DNA from: an uncultured Spirochaetota bacterium
GTDB lineage: Bacteria; Spirochaetota; Spirochaetia; Treponematales; Rectinemataceae
Direction of reading: 5' to 3'
Assembly (NCBI GenBank): GCA_903821875.1
Contig: CAIJMU010000088.1
Coordinates: 1 to 64,000, forward strand
DNA length: 64,000 nt
Part shown: positions 40,839-48,993 of the stretch, piece after piece
Layout of the letters: each line of letters opens with the position of its first letter
Position numbering within the stretch: the stretch's first letter is position 1
The notes under the pieces: generated by a model
Seen by the model: the letters and a program-made list of their open reading frames with translations, nothing else
Told to the model about the DNA's origin: nothing
Databases searched by the model: none
Position numbers and translations under genes: made by a program

Positions 40839-42353
40839 ATGAAATCCTTTCAGGCTACGGGCGTGAAGAAAAGGTACGGAGGCGCCATCGCCCTCCACGG
40901 AGTGGACCTGGCTTTCGAGGGACCTATGGTATGCGGCCTCGTAGGAGCCAACGGTTCGGGAAAGTCTACCTTTGCCCGCATCTGCTCGGGAGAGACCAGC
41001 TCCGATGAGGGTTCCCTCTCCATTGACGGCAAGCATACGGTCATCCGGTCTCCTGGCGACGCCAAGCGTCATGGGATCGTCCATGTCCACCAGCACCTGA
41101 GCCTCATCCCGGAGCTTTCCGTCTGGGAGAACATCAGCCTCGGCAACGAAACCCACAGCTTTGGGCCTTTCCCGAACAACCGCATCGCGAAGGACAAGGC
41201 ACGGCTCCTCCTCGACGAGCTTGACCTCGCCGATCTCGCCATCGAAGAAAAAGTCTACTCGCTGACCTCGGAAAAGAAGCAGATGGTCGAAATCGCGAAG
41301 GCCCTCCTCCAGGCGCCCCGCCTCCTCATCCTTGACGAACCGACGGCCTCACTCGGCTACGCGCATGTGGAAAAGCTCTTCAAGAAGGTAATGGACCTCA
41401 AGAAGGAAGGTGTCTCGGTAATCTTCATCTCCCATCGGCTCTGGGAAATCGTCAGGCTCTGCGACCTCGTCTATGCATTCAGCAACGGGAAGGGGGCAGG
41501 CGTAGTCGACTTCCAGACCCAGGCCCGCGACGAGAACCTCATCGTTCCCCTGGTGACCGGCCATGCCAGGGAAGAAAACGCGGCGAGCGGCTCGCGCAAC
41601 AGGCCAGCATCGGAAGAGACTACCCTGGAACTCCAGGCGGCATCCCACGATCTCGATGTATGCGGGGTAAGCCTCAAGGTCGAAAAGGGCGAGATCCTCG
41701 GCATCGGCGGACTCGCGGACCAGGGGCAGGAAGAACTAGTACTGATGATGTCGGGGATGCTCCCGCGGACCCAGGGCAGGATACTCCTCGAGGGCAAGGA
41801 AGTGAGGCTCCGCCACCCCCGCGAGGCAGTCAGGAAAGGCATCTTCCTCGTGCCCGGCGACAGGCAGAAGGACGGCCTGTTCATGAACCTCGACATTTTC
41901 GAGAACGTGATATATCCCCGCTTCCCCATGGCAGCTGCCGGCTTCTTCCTTGATGTCAAATCCCTCTTCAGGATGACAGAGGGTCTCACAAAGAAACTCG
42001 GCGTAAATCCTCCCAACCCGCGCAATGTCGTCAGCAACCTGAGCGGAGGAAACCAGCAGAAGGTGGTCTTCGCGAAGTGGCTCCAGTTCACCCCGAAGCT
42101 CCTCCTCCTCAACGACCCTGCCAAGGGCATCGACATCCAGGCCAAGGACGCACTCTACCTCCTCGTCCGCGAACTCGCCGACGCGGGGACCTCGGTCGTC
42201 CTCTACGCGAGCGCCGTCGAGGAACTCCGGGCGAACTGCGACAGGGTCGTCATCATGTTCGAGGGGCGCATCGTGGACGAGATCAAGGGAGAACAGATCA
42301 CGGACGAGAGCATACTGACATCGTCACTCACGAAGGGGGTATGCAATGACTGA
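40839..42353 (+). CDS. ABC sugar ATPase with two domains, 504 aa
   Basis: NBD1 has Walker A GLVGANGSGKSTFARI near 35, an unusual signature YSLTSEKKQMVEIAKAL near 142 and Walker B LLILDEPTAS near 165. NBD2 lacks Walker A (GIGGLADQGQEELVLM), has LSGGNQQKVVFAKWL near 402 and Walker B LLLLNDPAKGIDIQ, where the usual DEPT reads NDPA. NBD2 therefore probably lacks ATPase activity, as in several sugar importers. The stop overlaps the next permease by eight bases. Confidence 0.9.
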   Translation: MKSFQATGVKKRYGGAIALHGVDLAFEGPMVCGLVGANGSGKSTFARICSGETSSDEGSLSIDGKHTVIRSPGDAKRHGIVHVHQHLSLIPELSVWENISLGNETHSFGPFPNNRIAKDKARLLLDELDLADLAIEEKVYSLTSEKKQMVEIAKALLQAPRLLILDEPTASLGYAHVEKLFKKVMDLKKEGVSVIFISHRLWEIVRLCDLVYAFSNGKGAGVVDFQTQARDENLIVPLVTGHAREENAASGSRNRPASEETTLELQAASHDLDVCGVSLKVEKGEILGIGGLADQGQEELVLMMSGMLPRTQGRILLEGKEVRLRHPREAVRKGIFLVPGDRQKDGLFMNLDIFENVIYPRFPMAAAGFFLDVKSLFRMTEGLTKKLGVNPPNPRNVVSNLSGGNQQKVVFAKWLQFTPKLLLLNDPAKGIDIQAKDALYLLVRELADAGTSVVLYASAVEELRANCDRVVIMFEGRIVDEIKGEQITDESILTSSLTKGVCND

Positions 42354-43314
42354 CGGAAACAGCTACGCAGACAAGTTCCGGCGGGCCTTCCAGAATCCCT
42401 CGACGATGGGGCTCGCCATCCTCTTCGTCCTCCTCATCGTAAACGTCGCCCTGCAGCCGGACTTTTTCAGCCGGGACATACTGACTTCCAACTTCATGTC
42501 CTTCACGCCACTGATCTTCGCCGCCCTCGCACAGGGCATCATCATCCTCTCCGGCAGCGTGGACCTCTCCATCGGTGCGACCATGTCGCTGTACACGATC
42601 GTCGCGGCAAAGTCGATGACCGACACGAACGTAGCTTTGATTGTAGCCTTCGGCCTCGTCATCACGGTGATGATCGGAGGCTTCAATGGTCTCCTCATCG
42701 GCCGGCTCAGGCTCCCGCCCTTCATCGCGACCTTCGCCACATCGGGCGTAGTGCTCGGATCCACGATCCTCATCATGCCGACGCCGGGCGGATACGTACC
42801 CAAATTCTTCTACAAGGCCTATCGCCAGGACTTCCTCGGCATACCCATGCCCCTCGTCATCCTCTGCTGTGGACTTCTTTTGTGGTTCATCGTAAGTAGG
42901 ACCGCCTTCTATCGCCACCTTTACGCTGTGGGTGGCAACGAAAAGGCAGCCTTTGCCTCTGGCATCAAGGTAAACCGGGTGAGGTTGATGTCCCACCTCT
43001 TCGCAGGGATCTTCGTCGGACTCGGCGGCATGTGCCTCCTGATGCTGACAGCCTCGGGCGAATACCGCTCGGGCACTGCCTACTCGATGAACTCCATCGC
43101 GGCGGTGGTCATCGGCGGAATCGCGATGTCCGGAGGAAGGGGCAACATCTGGGGAGCCATAGTAGGCGCCCTCATCCTTGGCCTCCTCAACAACATCATC
43201 TTCTTCGCCAATGTTCCCTCCTTCTACCAGAACTTTTTCCGGGGGATGATCGTCATCTTCTCGCTGACCCTCGGTACCCTCACGAGGTTCAAGGAACTCA
43301 AGGCGCCGGTGTAG
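42346..43314 (+). CDS. ABC sugar permease B, 322 aa
   Basis: About nine membrane segments. SGSVDLSIGATMSLYTIVA near 65, YAVGGNEKAAFASGIKVNRV near 190, and IAAVVIGGIAMSGGRGNIWG near 245 are the family motifs. It differs clearly from permease A of the same operon, so the importer probably uses a mixed permease pair. No catabolic enzymes follow; the operon ends at the hairpin at 43381-43416. Confidence 0.9.
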   Translation: MTDGNSYADKFRRAFQNPSTMGLAILFVLLIVNVALQPDFFSRDILTSNFMSFTPLIFAALAQGIIILSGSVDLSIGATMSLYTIVAAKSMTDTNVALIVAFGLVITVMIGGFNGLLIGRLRLPPFIATFATSGVVLGSTILIMPTPGGYVPKFFYKAYRQDFLGIPMPLVILCCGLLLWFIVSRTAFYRHLYAVGGNEKAAFASGIKVNRVRLMSHLFAGIFVGLGGMCLLMLTASGEYRSGTAYSMNSIAAVVIGGIAMSGGRGNIWGAIVGALILGLLNNIIFFANVPSFYQNFFRGMIVIFSLTLGTLTRFKELKAPV

Positions 43315-43380
43315 GACTGTCGCAGCGCGACTATCCGCTCCGGAGCCATGGCTCTCCGGGACTCAGGCCAGTGGAAGAAA

Positions 43381-43416
43381 AGGGGCAGGAACAACTAACT
43401 AGCTGTTCCTGCCCCT
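43381..43416. terminator. bidirectional terminator between convergent operons
   Basis: A perfect 13-bp stem AGGGGCAGGAACA / TGTTCCTGCCCCT. It lies 66 bases after the plus-strand permease and 53 bases after the minus-strand methyltransferase gene. The plus side is followed by CTTCCATTTCC and the minus side by TTTCTTCC. Confidence 0.8.
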
Positions 43417-43469
43417 CTTCCATTTCCCCTGGCTCCGGCGACTGCCTTCCGGATCAGGCCATCAGGCTA

Positions 43470-44357
43470 TCAGGCCACCGGACCGCTGCCCTCTGCCTCC
43501 TGGGCCTTGAGGCGCGCCCGATAGGCCTTGAGGAATCCCAGCGCCCTCCTGTCGCGGGCAAGGAGAACGTCGGAGGCCTGGAGGGCATGGACCACCGGCA
43601 GCATGTGCGGGTTGATGATGGCGCAGGTCAGTCCCGATGCGCAGGCCATCGCGATGAAGGTTGCGTTGAGCAGGGGCCGCTCGGGAAGGCCGAAGGAGAT
43701 GTTGCTCACACCCATGTTGACGTTGAGATCCAGCTCGCGCGACACCAGGCGCATGGTCTCGAGCGCCACCGGTCCCATGCTCTGGTCCGCGCTCACCGCG
43801 AGGGTGAGACAATCGATGATCAGGTCCTCCTTGGGTATGCCTGCCTCGAGGACTGCCTCGAGGATCCTGCGGGCGATGGCCACACGCTGTTCGGAGGTCT
43901 TGGGTATTCCCGATTCCTTGTCCATGGCCAGACCAATCAATGCTGCCTTGTATTTCAGGGCCAGGGGGAGAATCGCATCGAGTTTCTCACGGTTTCCGTC
44001 GACCGAATTGATGATGACCTTGCCGTCGCAGACGGCAAGGGCTGCTGCGAGCGCAGCGGGATCCCCTGAGTCGAGGCAGAGGGGCACCGATACGGCCTTC
44101 TGCACGGCCTCGACGGCGCGCGGAAGGGTCTCGACCTCCCTCGCCTCGGACACTGCCACGTTCACGTCGATGATGACCGCTCCCGCAGCGACCTGCTCCT
44201 GTGCCAGGATTCCGACACGGTTCCAGTCACCCTCACGGATGGCCTGCTTCAGCCAGTCCTTGCCGGTGGGATTGATGCGCTCGCCGATGATGACCGTCGG
44301 CTTGGTTGGGCTGATCACTACACGGGCATCGCCCCTGGTGATGATTGTCTCGCTCAT
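43470..44357 (-). CDS. pterin-type methyltransferase (methyl-corrinoid:tetrahydrofolate), 295 aa
   Basis: A DHPS-fold TIM barrel, the second methyltransferase of corrinoid systems. It has TVIIGERINPTGKDWLKQAI near 22, IIDVNVAVSEARE near 61 (pterin-binding Asp and Asn), VPLCLDSGDPAAL near 92, KVIINSVDGNREKLD near 113 and LDLNVNMGVSNISFGLPERP near 205. It likely moves the methyl group from the corrinoid protein to tetrahydrofolate. The start at 44357 overlaps the stop of the upstream gene (ATGA). It is the last gene of the methyl-transfer operon. Confidence 0.88.
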   Translation of the reverse strand: MSETIITRGDARVVISPTKPTVIIGERINPTGKDWLKQAIREGDWNRVGILAQEQVAAGAVIIDVNVAVSEAREVETLPRAVEAVQKAVSVPLCLDSGDPAALAAALAVCDGKVIINSVDGNREKLDAILPLALKYKAALIGLAMDKESGIPKTSEQRVAIARRILEAVLEAGIPKEDLIIDCLTLAVSADQSMGPVALETMRLVSRELDLNVNMGVSNISFGLPERPLLNATFIAMACASGLTCAIINPHMLPVVHALQASDVLLARDRRALGFLKAYRARLKAQEAEGSGPVA

Positions 44358-45067
44358 GTCGTTTCCTTTACGGGAAGAGTAGCCCTCCGGTTCCGGAAGG
44401 CGCAACGGTTCTTGATCGTACAGAAGTCACAATTGCTCCCACCTTCGTGCCCCAGGGATTCACTGCCCCTGCCCATGGCCAGTGAAAGGGTCTTGAGCGG
44501 ATACATGACCAGCGAGGGGCTGAGGGTAGCTCCTATGGCTGCGGTGTCCAGAAGCGAGAAGATGACGCGCTGGTCCTCGAGGGTCCAGGTGGACTCGCCC
44601 GGCGACAGGCAGGTACTGATATGGAGTCCCGCCCCGGCTGCCTCCTCCTCCATCTGATGGCAGAGCTGCTGCCGTACGAGATCGACAGCCCAGCTGCCGA
44701 GGTCGTCGAGAAGGAGAGCCCGCATCATGTTGCGTCCTTGCTGGAGTTCCTTGACGCGGGCTCCGAGGCCGGTGCCGATCGAACAGATGCCGATGATCAG
44801 CTCCGAGGCACCGGCAAAGACCTTGGCGACGAGGCCGCTCCCGATGACTGCACCGCCTTCGAGCTGGATCTTGTCCTTTTGGATCTCGCGTACAGGGATG
44901 TAGTCCCAGACGGCCGCTGGCTCGACGAGTTTCCTCGCGTCCGCGAGGGCTTCCGCCCAATCCTCCCTCCCCTTGGGACGGGCGAGGATCCTGGCGAATG
45001 ACTCGCTCTGGAGCTCTTCGATACGCTGGACGTCGAACTCCATTGTCCAGTCAGTCCTTACATTCAT
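44354..45067 (-). CDS. MetH-activation-domain-like iron-sulfur protein, 237 aa
   Basis: Found beside many corrinoid methyltransferases. The middle resembles the B12-dependent methionine synthase activation domain: IGICSIGTGLGARVKELQQG near 95 and STCLSPGESTW near 150, in the place of its SPG AdoMet-binding motif. The C-terminus has CDFCTIKNRC (CxxCx5C), a possible iron-sulfur or metal site. It probably helps to reactivate or position the corrinoid. The GGAGGGG site and ATGA overlap show coupling to the reductive activator gene. Confidence 0.75.
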   Translation of the reverse strand: MNVRTDWTMEFDVQRIEELQSESFARILARPKGREDWAEALADARKLVEPAAVWDYIPVREIQKDKIQLEGGAVIGSGLVAKVFAGASELIIGICSIGTGLGARVKELQQGRNMMRALLLDDLGSWAVDLVRQQLCHQMEEEAAGAGLHISTCLSPGESTWTLEDQRVIFSLLDTAAIGATLSPSLVMYPLKTLSLAMGRGSESLGHEGGSNCDFCTIKNRCAFRNRRATLPVKETT

Positions 45068-46896
45068 GACGTCCCCTCCTCAGGAAACCACTGGGATCGT
45101 GCGAAGCATTTCCTGAAGCCACCCTGCAGGGAAAGTTCGAGGTGTGTGATGGAACGGCTCAGATCGGACGCTACCCTGCGCTCATCCTCCGAAAGGAGCT
45201 GAAGGACCGCTCCCGTGCCGGCGGCATTTCCGATCTGTCGGATACGGTCCCGCGGTATGTCGGGGTAGAGTCCGATCGCAACCGCACTTTCTACATGGAG
45301 ATGGTTGCCGAAGGTTCCCGCAACGAGAAATTCGTCGAGGTCCTTGACGCCAAGGCCATGTACGGAAAGCAGGGTATCGATGCCCGCACGGATGGCGCCC
45401 TTCGCCAGTTGCAGGGAGCGGATCTCGTCCTGGGAAACCGTGAGGTCCTCGCCGAGGGCTGTTGATGCTGCCGGGGCGACAACGAAGTGGTGATTGCCGG
45501 CGGGATCCGGCAGGACCAGGGGAGAATCGGCGACAAGCCTGCCGGTCCGGCTGACCAGACCGCTACGGACGAGGCAGGCGAGGAGGTCGATAATGCCGGA
45601 GCCGCATATGCCCGTGGCGGGTCGCCTGTCGATCGTCGTGTATTCGAAGGCCGCTTTCGGCGCGCTTGACCAGACGGCATCGATGGATCCGGGAGACGCG
45701 ACTGTCCCGAACCTGAGGGCCGAGCCCTCGAGGGCCGGGCCGCTGGCCGTGGAACAGCAGTACAGGACTCCGTCCACGGACAGGAGAAGCTCAGTATTGG
45801 TACCGATGTCGAGGGCGAGCCTTGCGCCGCGCTTTTGGTCGAGGCGGGTGGCCAGGGCGACTGCCAGGAGGTCGGAGCCCACAAAGCCACCGACCAGGGG
45901 TGGCATGTACACGTAGCCTCCCCGTGCGATCCCTATGCCGAGTTCGCGGGCCTTGACCGACACCGCGATATCGAGGGCTGCGACGAAGGGAGCCCGCGTG
46001 AGCTGCCGCCCCGGAAGGCCAAGGAAAAGATGGTGCATACCGCTGTTGCCAACTATTACCATCTCATCGATGTCTTCGACGTCGCCGCCCTGTTGGCGCG
46101 TCGCGTGACCGGCGAGGATGTTCACCGCCTTGGTCAGCACGCGCTGCAATTCCATCCTGTTGTCCGTCGACACCGATGAATAGGCCAGGCGCGAAATGAT
46201 GTCGGCGCCATAGGCAGAGAGCGGGTTGGGAGCGGAGAAGACTGCGAGGAGGGATGCATCGTCCATCCTGTAAAGGTAGGCAGCGATGTTGGTAGTACCC
46301 AGATCCACGGCGAGACCGAGGGAATGCCGTGCAGTGGCAGAAGGGCACAGTCCTATGAGTTCGTCGCCTCGGAGGGTCGCGACGACCTTCCATTCAGCTG
46401 CACGAAGTGTTTCAGAAAAGTCACGCGCTACCTGGAAATCTACAGTCCTTGGCTGCGAGCCGCCATCCAGCGACAGGGCGGATGAAAGGTTTCCGAAATC
46501 GCTGGTGGGTTGGTCGAGGCGCGGTGGGGGAACCTCGAGCGATCGGCGCTGCACGGGAGGCGCGAAAACAAAACCGCGCTCGAAGGGCGGGGCTTCGCCC
46601 TTGGCCCGGCTACGGACAAGAAAGGCCTCGACCTTGACAGGGGAGGTCACTTCGTACTGGCAGGCCAGCCGCCAGCCTTCGGAAAGGGCGCTCTCCGAAA
46701 GAGCGCCCCTTTCCTTGGCCGTGGATGGAGGCAGGGAACCTTCGAGGACGCGGACCTGGCATTTACCGCAGGTTCCGCGCCCCCCACAGGTTGCGCCGAG
46801 TGAAACCTCGGCATCCCGGGCGGCATCCAGAAGAGTCCGCCCGGGTTCGACTTCCACCGCCGTTCCGACTGGCTCGAAAAGAACGGCGACACTCAC
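45064..46896 (-). CDS. reductive activator of corrinoid proteins (RACE, 2Fe-2S plus ASKHA), 610 aa
   Basis: It restores inactive Co(II) corrinoid to Co(I) with ATP. An N-terminal plant-type 2Fe-2S domain has CGGRGTCGKC near 37-46 and the fourth Cys in LACQYEV near 78. A linker leads to the actin-like domain: GLAVDLGTTNIAAYLY near 193, IVGNSGMHHLFLG near 277, LALDIGTNTELLL near 360 and GICGSGIIDLLA near 420. The 610 residues match the family. The GTG start has only a weak ribosome site and lies 13 bases after the upstream methyltransferase stop, suggesting coupling. Confidence 0.92.
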   Translation of the reverse strand: MSVAVLFEPVGTAVEVEPGRTLLDAARDAEVSLGATCGGRGTCGKCQVRVLEGSLPPSTAKERGALSESALSEGWRLACQYEVTSPVKVEAFLVRSRAKGEAPPFERGFVFAPPVQRRSLEVPPPRLDQPTSDFGNLSSALSLDGGSQPRTVDFQVARDFSETLRAAEWKVVATLRGDELIGLCPSATARHSLGLAVDLGTTNIAAYLYRMDDASLLAVFSAPNPLSAYGADIISRLAYSSVSTDNRMELQRVLTKAVNILAGHATRQQGGDVEDIDEMVIVGNSGMHHLFLGLPGRQLTRAPFVAALDIAVSVKARELGIGIARGGYVYMPPLVGGFVGSDLLAVALATRLDQKRGARLALDIGTNTELLLSVDGVLYCCSTASGPALEGSALRFGTVASPGSIDAVWSSAPKAAFEYTTIDRRPATGICGSGIIDLLACLVRSGLVSRTGRLVADSPLVLPDPAGNHHFVVAPAASTALGEDLTVSQDEIRSLQLAKGAIRAGIDTLLSVHGLGVKDLDEFLVAGTFGNHLHVESAVAIGLYPDIPRDRIRQIGNAAGTGAVLQLLSEDERRVASDLSRSITHLELSLQGGFRKCFARSQWFPEEGTS

Positions 46897-46909
46897 GAAG
46901 GAAATCCGA

Positions 46910-48151
46910 TCAGCGGTAGACTCCGTATTCCTTGGTGAAATCGAACATCGCTTTCAGGTTCTCGGGCTTGGCCTCGTCGAGCATCACCGCGGAATCCATG
47001 ATGAAGCCGCCATCCTTGCCGACTGTGTCGATGAGATTCTTGCAGCTGGCCTTCACGTCGTCGACAGTGCCGGAGAGGAGGACGATGTTGGGCACGCTGC
47101 CGGCGAGGCAGACTGTGTTCCCGAGGACGGCCTTGGCCTTCGCCGGGTCGGTGTTGGACAGGTGGTAGATGACCTTGCCCTTGGGGATGTCGCCGATGTA
47201 CTGGAGCCGGCTCTCGAAGTCCGCCTCCCAGTAGATCACTGGAGTTACTCCCTTCTCGATGAGCGCAAGGAGACCCCTGCGGAGGTAGGGCCAATAGAAT
47301 TCGTTGAACTGGGAGTCGGACATGAACTCGCGCGTGGACTTGTGTATCCAGGTCCAGGTGAAGGGCAACGGCGCCCCGGCTGATCCGGATCCGTATTCGA
47401 TGAAGATCCTGGTCGCGACTTCGAGGGCATCGTGCAGCTTTCCGGGCCTTCGGCGCATGTCAGCCAGGATATTGTGCGTTCCGCGGAGGGTGTCGCCAAG
47501 GATGTCGAAGGGGGCCCAGTCCCAGCCCGCGAAGGCGAGGGGGTAGCCCTTGGCCTGGATCTCGCCCCAGTACTGGGCCTGCGATCCCCACCACTCGTTC
47601 AATTGCTCACCGGCCTTCATGGCTAGTTCGAGGGTCTGTCGCATCTCAGGCGAAGCGAAGAATCCGAAGTTCATCCAGCCGGACCACATGAAGCGACGCC
47701 AGGGCACCATGCTGTTGAAGCCCTTCAAGGCGCCGAACTGGCGCGAGGCCCAGGTGCGGAGCATGAAGTCGGAGGGATCGTTGATGAAGTCGTCGTATTC
47801 CTCGGCCTTCATGTACTCGCCGTCGATGTACTGGTACATCGAGTCCTCGCCGACACCGTGGCCGGGCCACTTGAAGGCGTTGTACTGGAGGGTATCCATG
47901 ACCTTCGCGGGATAGGCGAAGATGGGACCGAAGTCAGCATCGGGCTGGAAGTAGTCAAGGAATTTATGACAGGCTTCCCTGGCCTTGCCGTAGTCGTTCA
48001 TTGCTTCCTGAAGGGTGATCCCGCCGAAGGTGTAGGGATATTTCTGGAAGGGGCCAACGATGGGAACGCGGTCCGGCACCCGGCCGGCAGCTGCGTCGAG
48101 GACGCGCTTGAGGCGCTCGTCGTAGAGTTCTTTGGGCGATTTCTCTGCCAT
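46910..48151 (-). CDS. UroD-like methyltransferase I, 413 aa
   Basis: A uroporphyrinogen-decarboxylase-fold methyltransferase, expected to move a methyl group from a substrate to the corrinoid protein encoded just upstream. Motifs are RVPDRVPIVGPFQKYPYTFG near 25, AFAGWDWAPFDILGDTLRG near 210, PVIYWEADFESRLQYI near 310 and GKVIYHLSNTDPAKAK near 330. Methanogen MtaA/MtbA use His-x-Cys and a distal Cys for zinc; here His is kept but the Cys positions read HLS and DSAVMLDE. It is therefore a distant subgroup with a different metal site. Substrate unknown: O- or N-methyl compounds are likely. GGGAGG precedes the ATG. Confidence 0.82.
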   Translation of the reverse strand: MAEKSPKELYDERLKRVLDAAAGRVPDRVPIVGPFQKYPYTFGGITLQEAMNDYGKAREACHKFLDYFQPDADFGPIFAYPAKVMDTLQYNAFKWPGHGVGEDSMYQYIDGEYMKAEEYDDFINDPSDFMLRTWASRQFGALKGFNSMVPWRRFMWSGWMNFGFFASPEMRQTLELAMKAGEQLNEWWGSQAQYWGEIQAKGYPLAFAGWDWAPFDILGDTLRGTHNILADMRRRPGKLHDALEVATRIFIEYGSGSAGAPLPFTWTWIHKSTREFMSDSQFNEFYWPYLRRGLLALIEKGVTPVIYWEADFESRLQYIGDIPKGKVIYHLSNTDPAKAKAVLGNTVCLAGSVPNIVLLSGTVDDVKASCKNLIDTVGKDGGFIMDSAVMLDEAKPENLKAMFDFTKEYGVYR

Positions 48152-48178
48152 GTTCAGTTTCCTCCCTGCGTTTGCATG

Positions 48179-48808
48179 CTATGCCAGCCAAGCCTTGACG
48201 AGCTTGACTGCCGCGCTTGCGTCGGCACCGAATGCGTCGGCCCCGACATAGGTGGATACCTTGGTATCCATGATTGCCCCACCTATCATGATCTTGACCT
48301 TGTCGCGCAGGCCCGCAGCCTTGATCGCCTCCACCGTTACCTTCATCTGGTCGAAGGCCTGGGTGAGGAAGCCGCTCAATCCGACGACATCGGGCTGGAA
48401 CTCCTTGATCTTCTGGACGAAGGTCTCGGCTGGAACGTCGATGCCGATGTCCAGAACCTCGAAATTGTTGACATCGAGCATGAAGCTGACGACGTCTTTC
48501 CCGATGTCGTGGATGTCCCCAGCAACGGTACCGATCAGTACCTTGCCCTTGGCCTTGCTCGTCGTCGCCCTGGCCTTGAGCATCGGCTTGAGCATGACTC
48601 CGATTTCCTTGAGGAGGTCACCCGCGATGATGAGCTCCGGAAGGAAGTATTCCTTCTTTTCATAGCGGGCGCCGACGACTTCCATCGCTTCCTTGCTGTA
48701 TTCGAGGACCAGCCACGGATCGACTCCGGAGTCGAGCATCTGCCTGGCGATCTTGATCGCCTCCTCCTCCTCCATATCCGCAATGGCTTTGATCAGAGAT
48801 TCCTTCAT
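48179..48808 (-). CDS. methyltransferase corrinoid protein (MtaC/MttC type), 209 aa
   Basis: A helical cap (residues 1-85; LVLEYSKEAMEVVGARYEKK, YFLPELIIAGDLLKE) precedes a Rossmann B12-binding domain. Its base-off motif is GDIHDIGKD near 102 (Asp-x-His-x-x-Gly), with VVGLSGFLTQAFDQM near 145 and IMIGGAIMD near 175. It carries the methyl group between the two methyltransferases of this operon. It is the first gene, behind a promoter at 48865-48893. Confidence 0.93.
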   Translation of the reverse strand: MKESLIKAIADMEEEEAIKIARQMLDSGVDPWLVLEYSKEAMEVVGARYEKKEYFLPELIIAGDLLKEIGVMLKPMLKARATTSKAKGKVLIGTVAGDIHDIGKDVVSFMLDVNNFEVLDIGIDVPAETFVQKIKEFQPDVVGLSGFLTQAFDQMKVTVEAIKAAGLRDKVKIMIGGAIMDTKVSTYVGADAFGADASAAVKLVKAWLA

Positions 48809-48864
48809 GCTTCGTACCCTCCCTAGGCTGCAGAATCACTATGGTCTGGATGTTGCAGTGACGA

Positions 48865-48893
48865 AGTCTAGACGACTAGCCACCTGCCGTCAA
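48865..48893 (-). promoter_or_regulatory. promoter of the methyl-transfer operon
   Basis: TTGACG (48893-48888) and TAGACT (48870-48865) are 17 bases apart on the minus strand, about 55 bases before the corrinoid-protein ATG. No cobalamin riboswitch pattern is visible in the short leader. Confidence 0.65.
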
Positions 48894-48938
48894 TGCAAAT
48901 AAATATTCTCATAACAGTGAGTGTATACCGCATGCAAA

Positions 48939-48968
48939 AGGGGAAGGGCCGAAAGCGGTCCCTCCCCT
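48939..48968 (-). terminator. hairpin after the flavin reductase gene
   Basis: AGGGGAAGGGCCG pairs imperfectly with CGGTCCCTCCCCT around AAAG. On the minus strand it is followed by TTTGCATG. It ends the reductase transcript before the methyl-transfer promoter. Confidence 0.6.
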
Positions 48969-48993
48969 CCTGCATGGCAGGAACCCATCAGAA

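Noticed and set aside
48809-48930. Cobalamin riboswitch before the corrinoid operon
   Set aside because: The leader is only about 45 bases long and I find no B12-box or the multi-stem core; a plain promoter explains the region.
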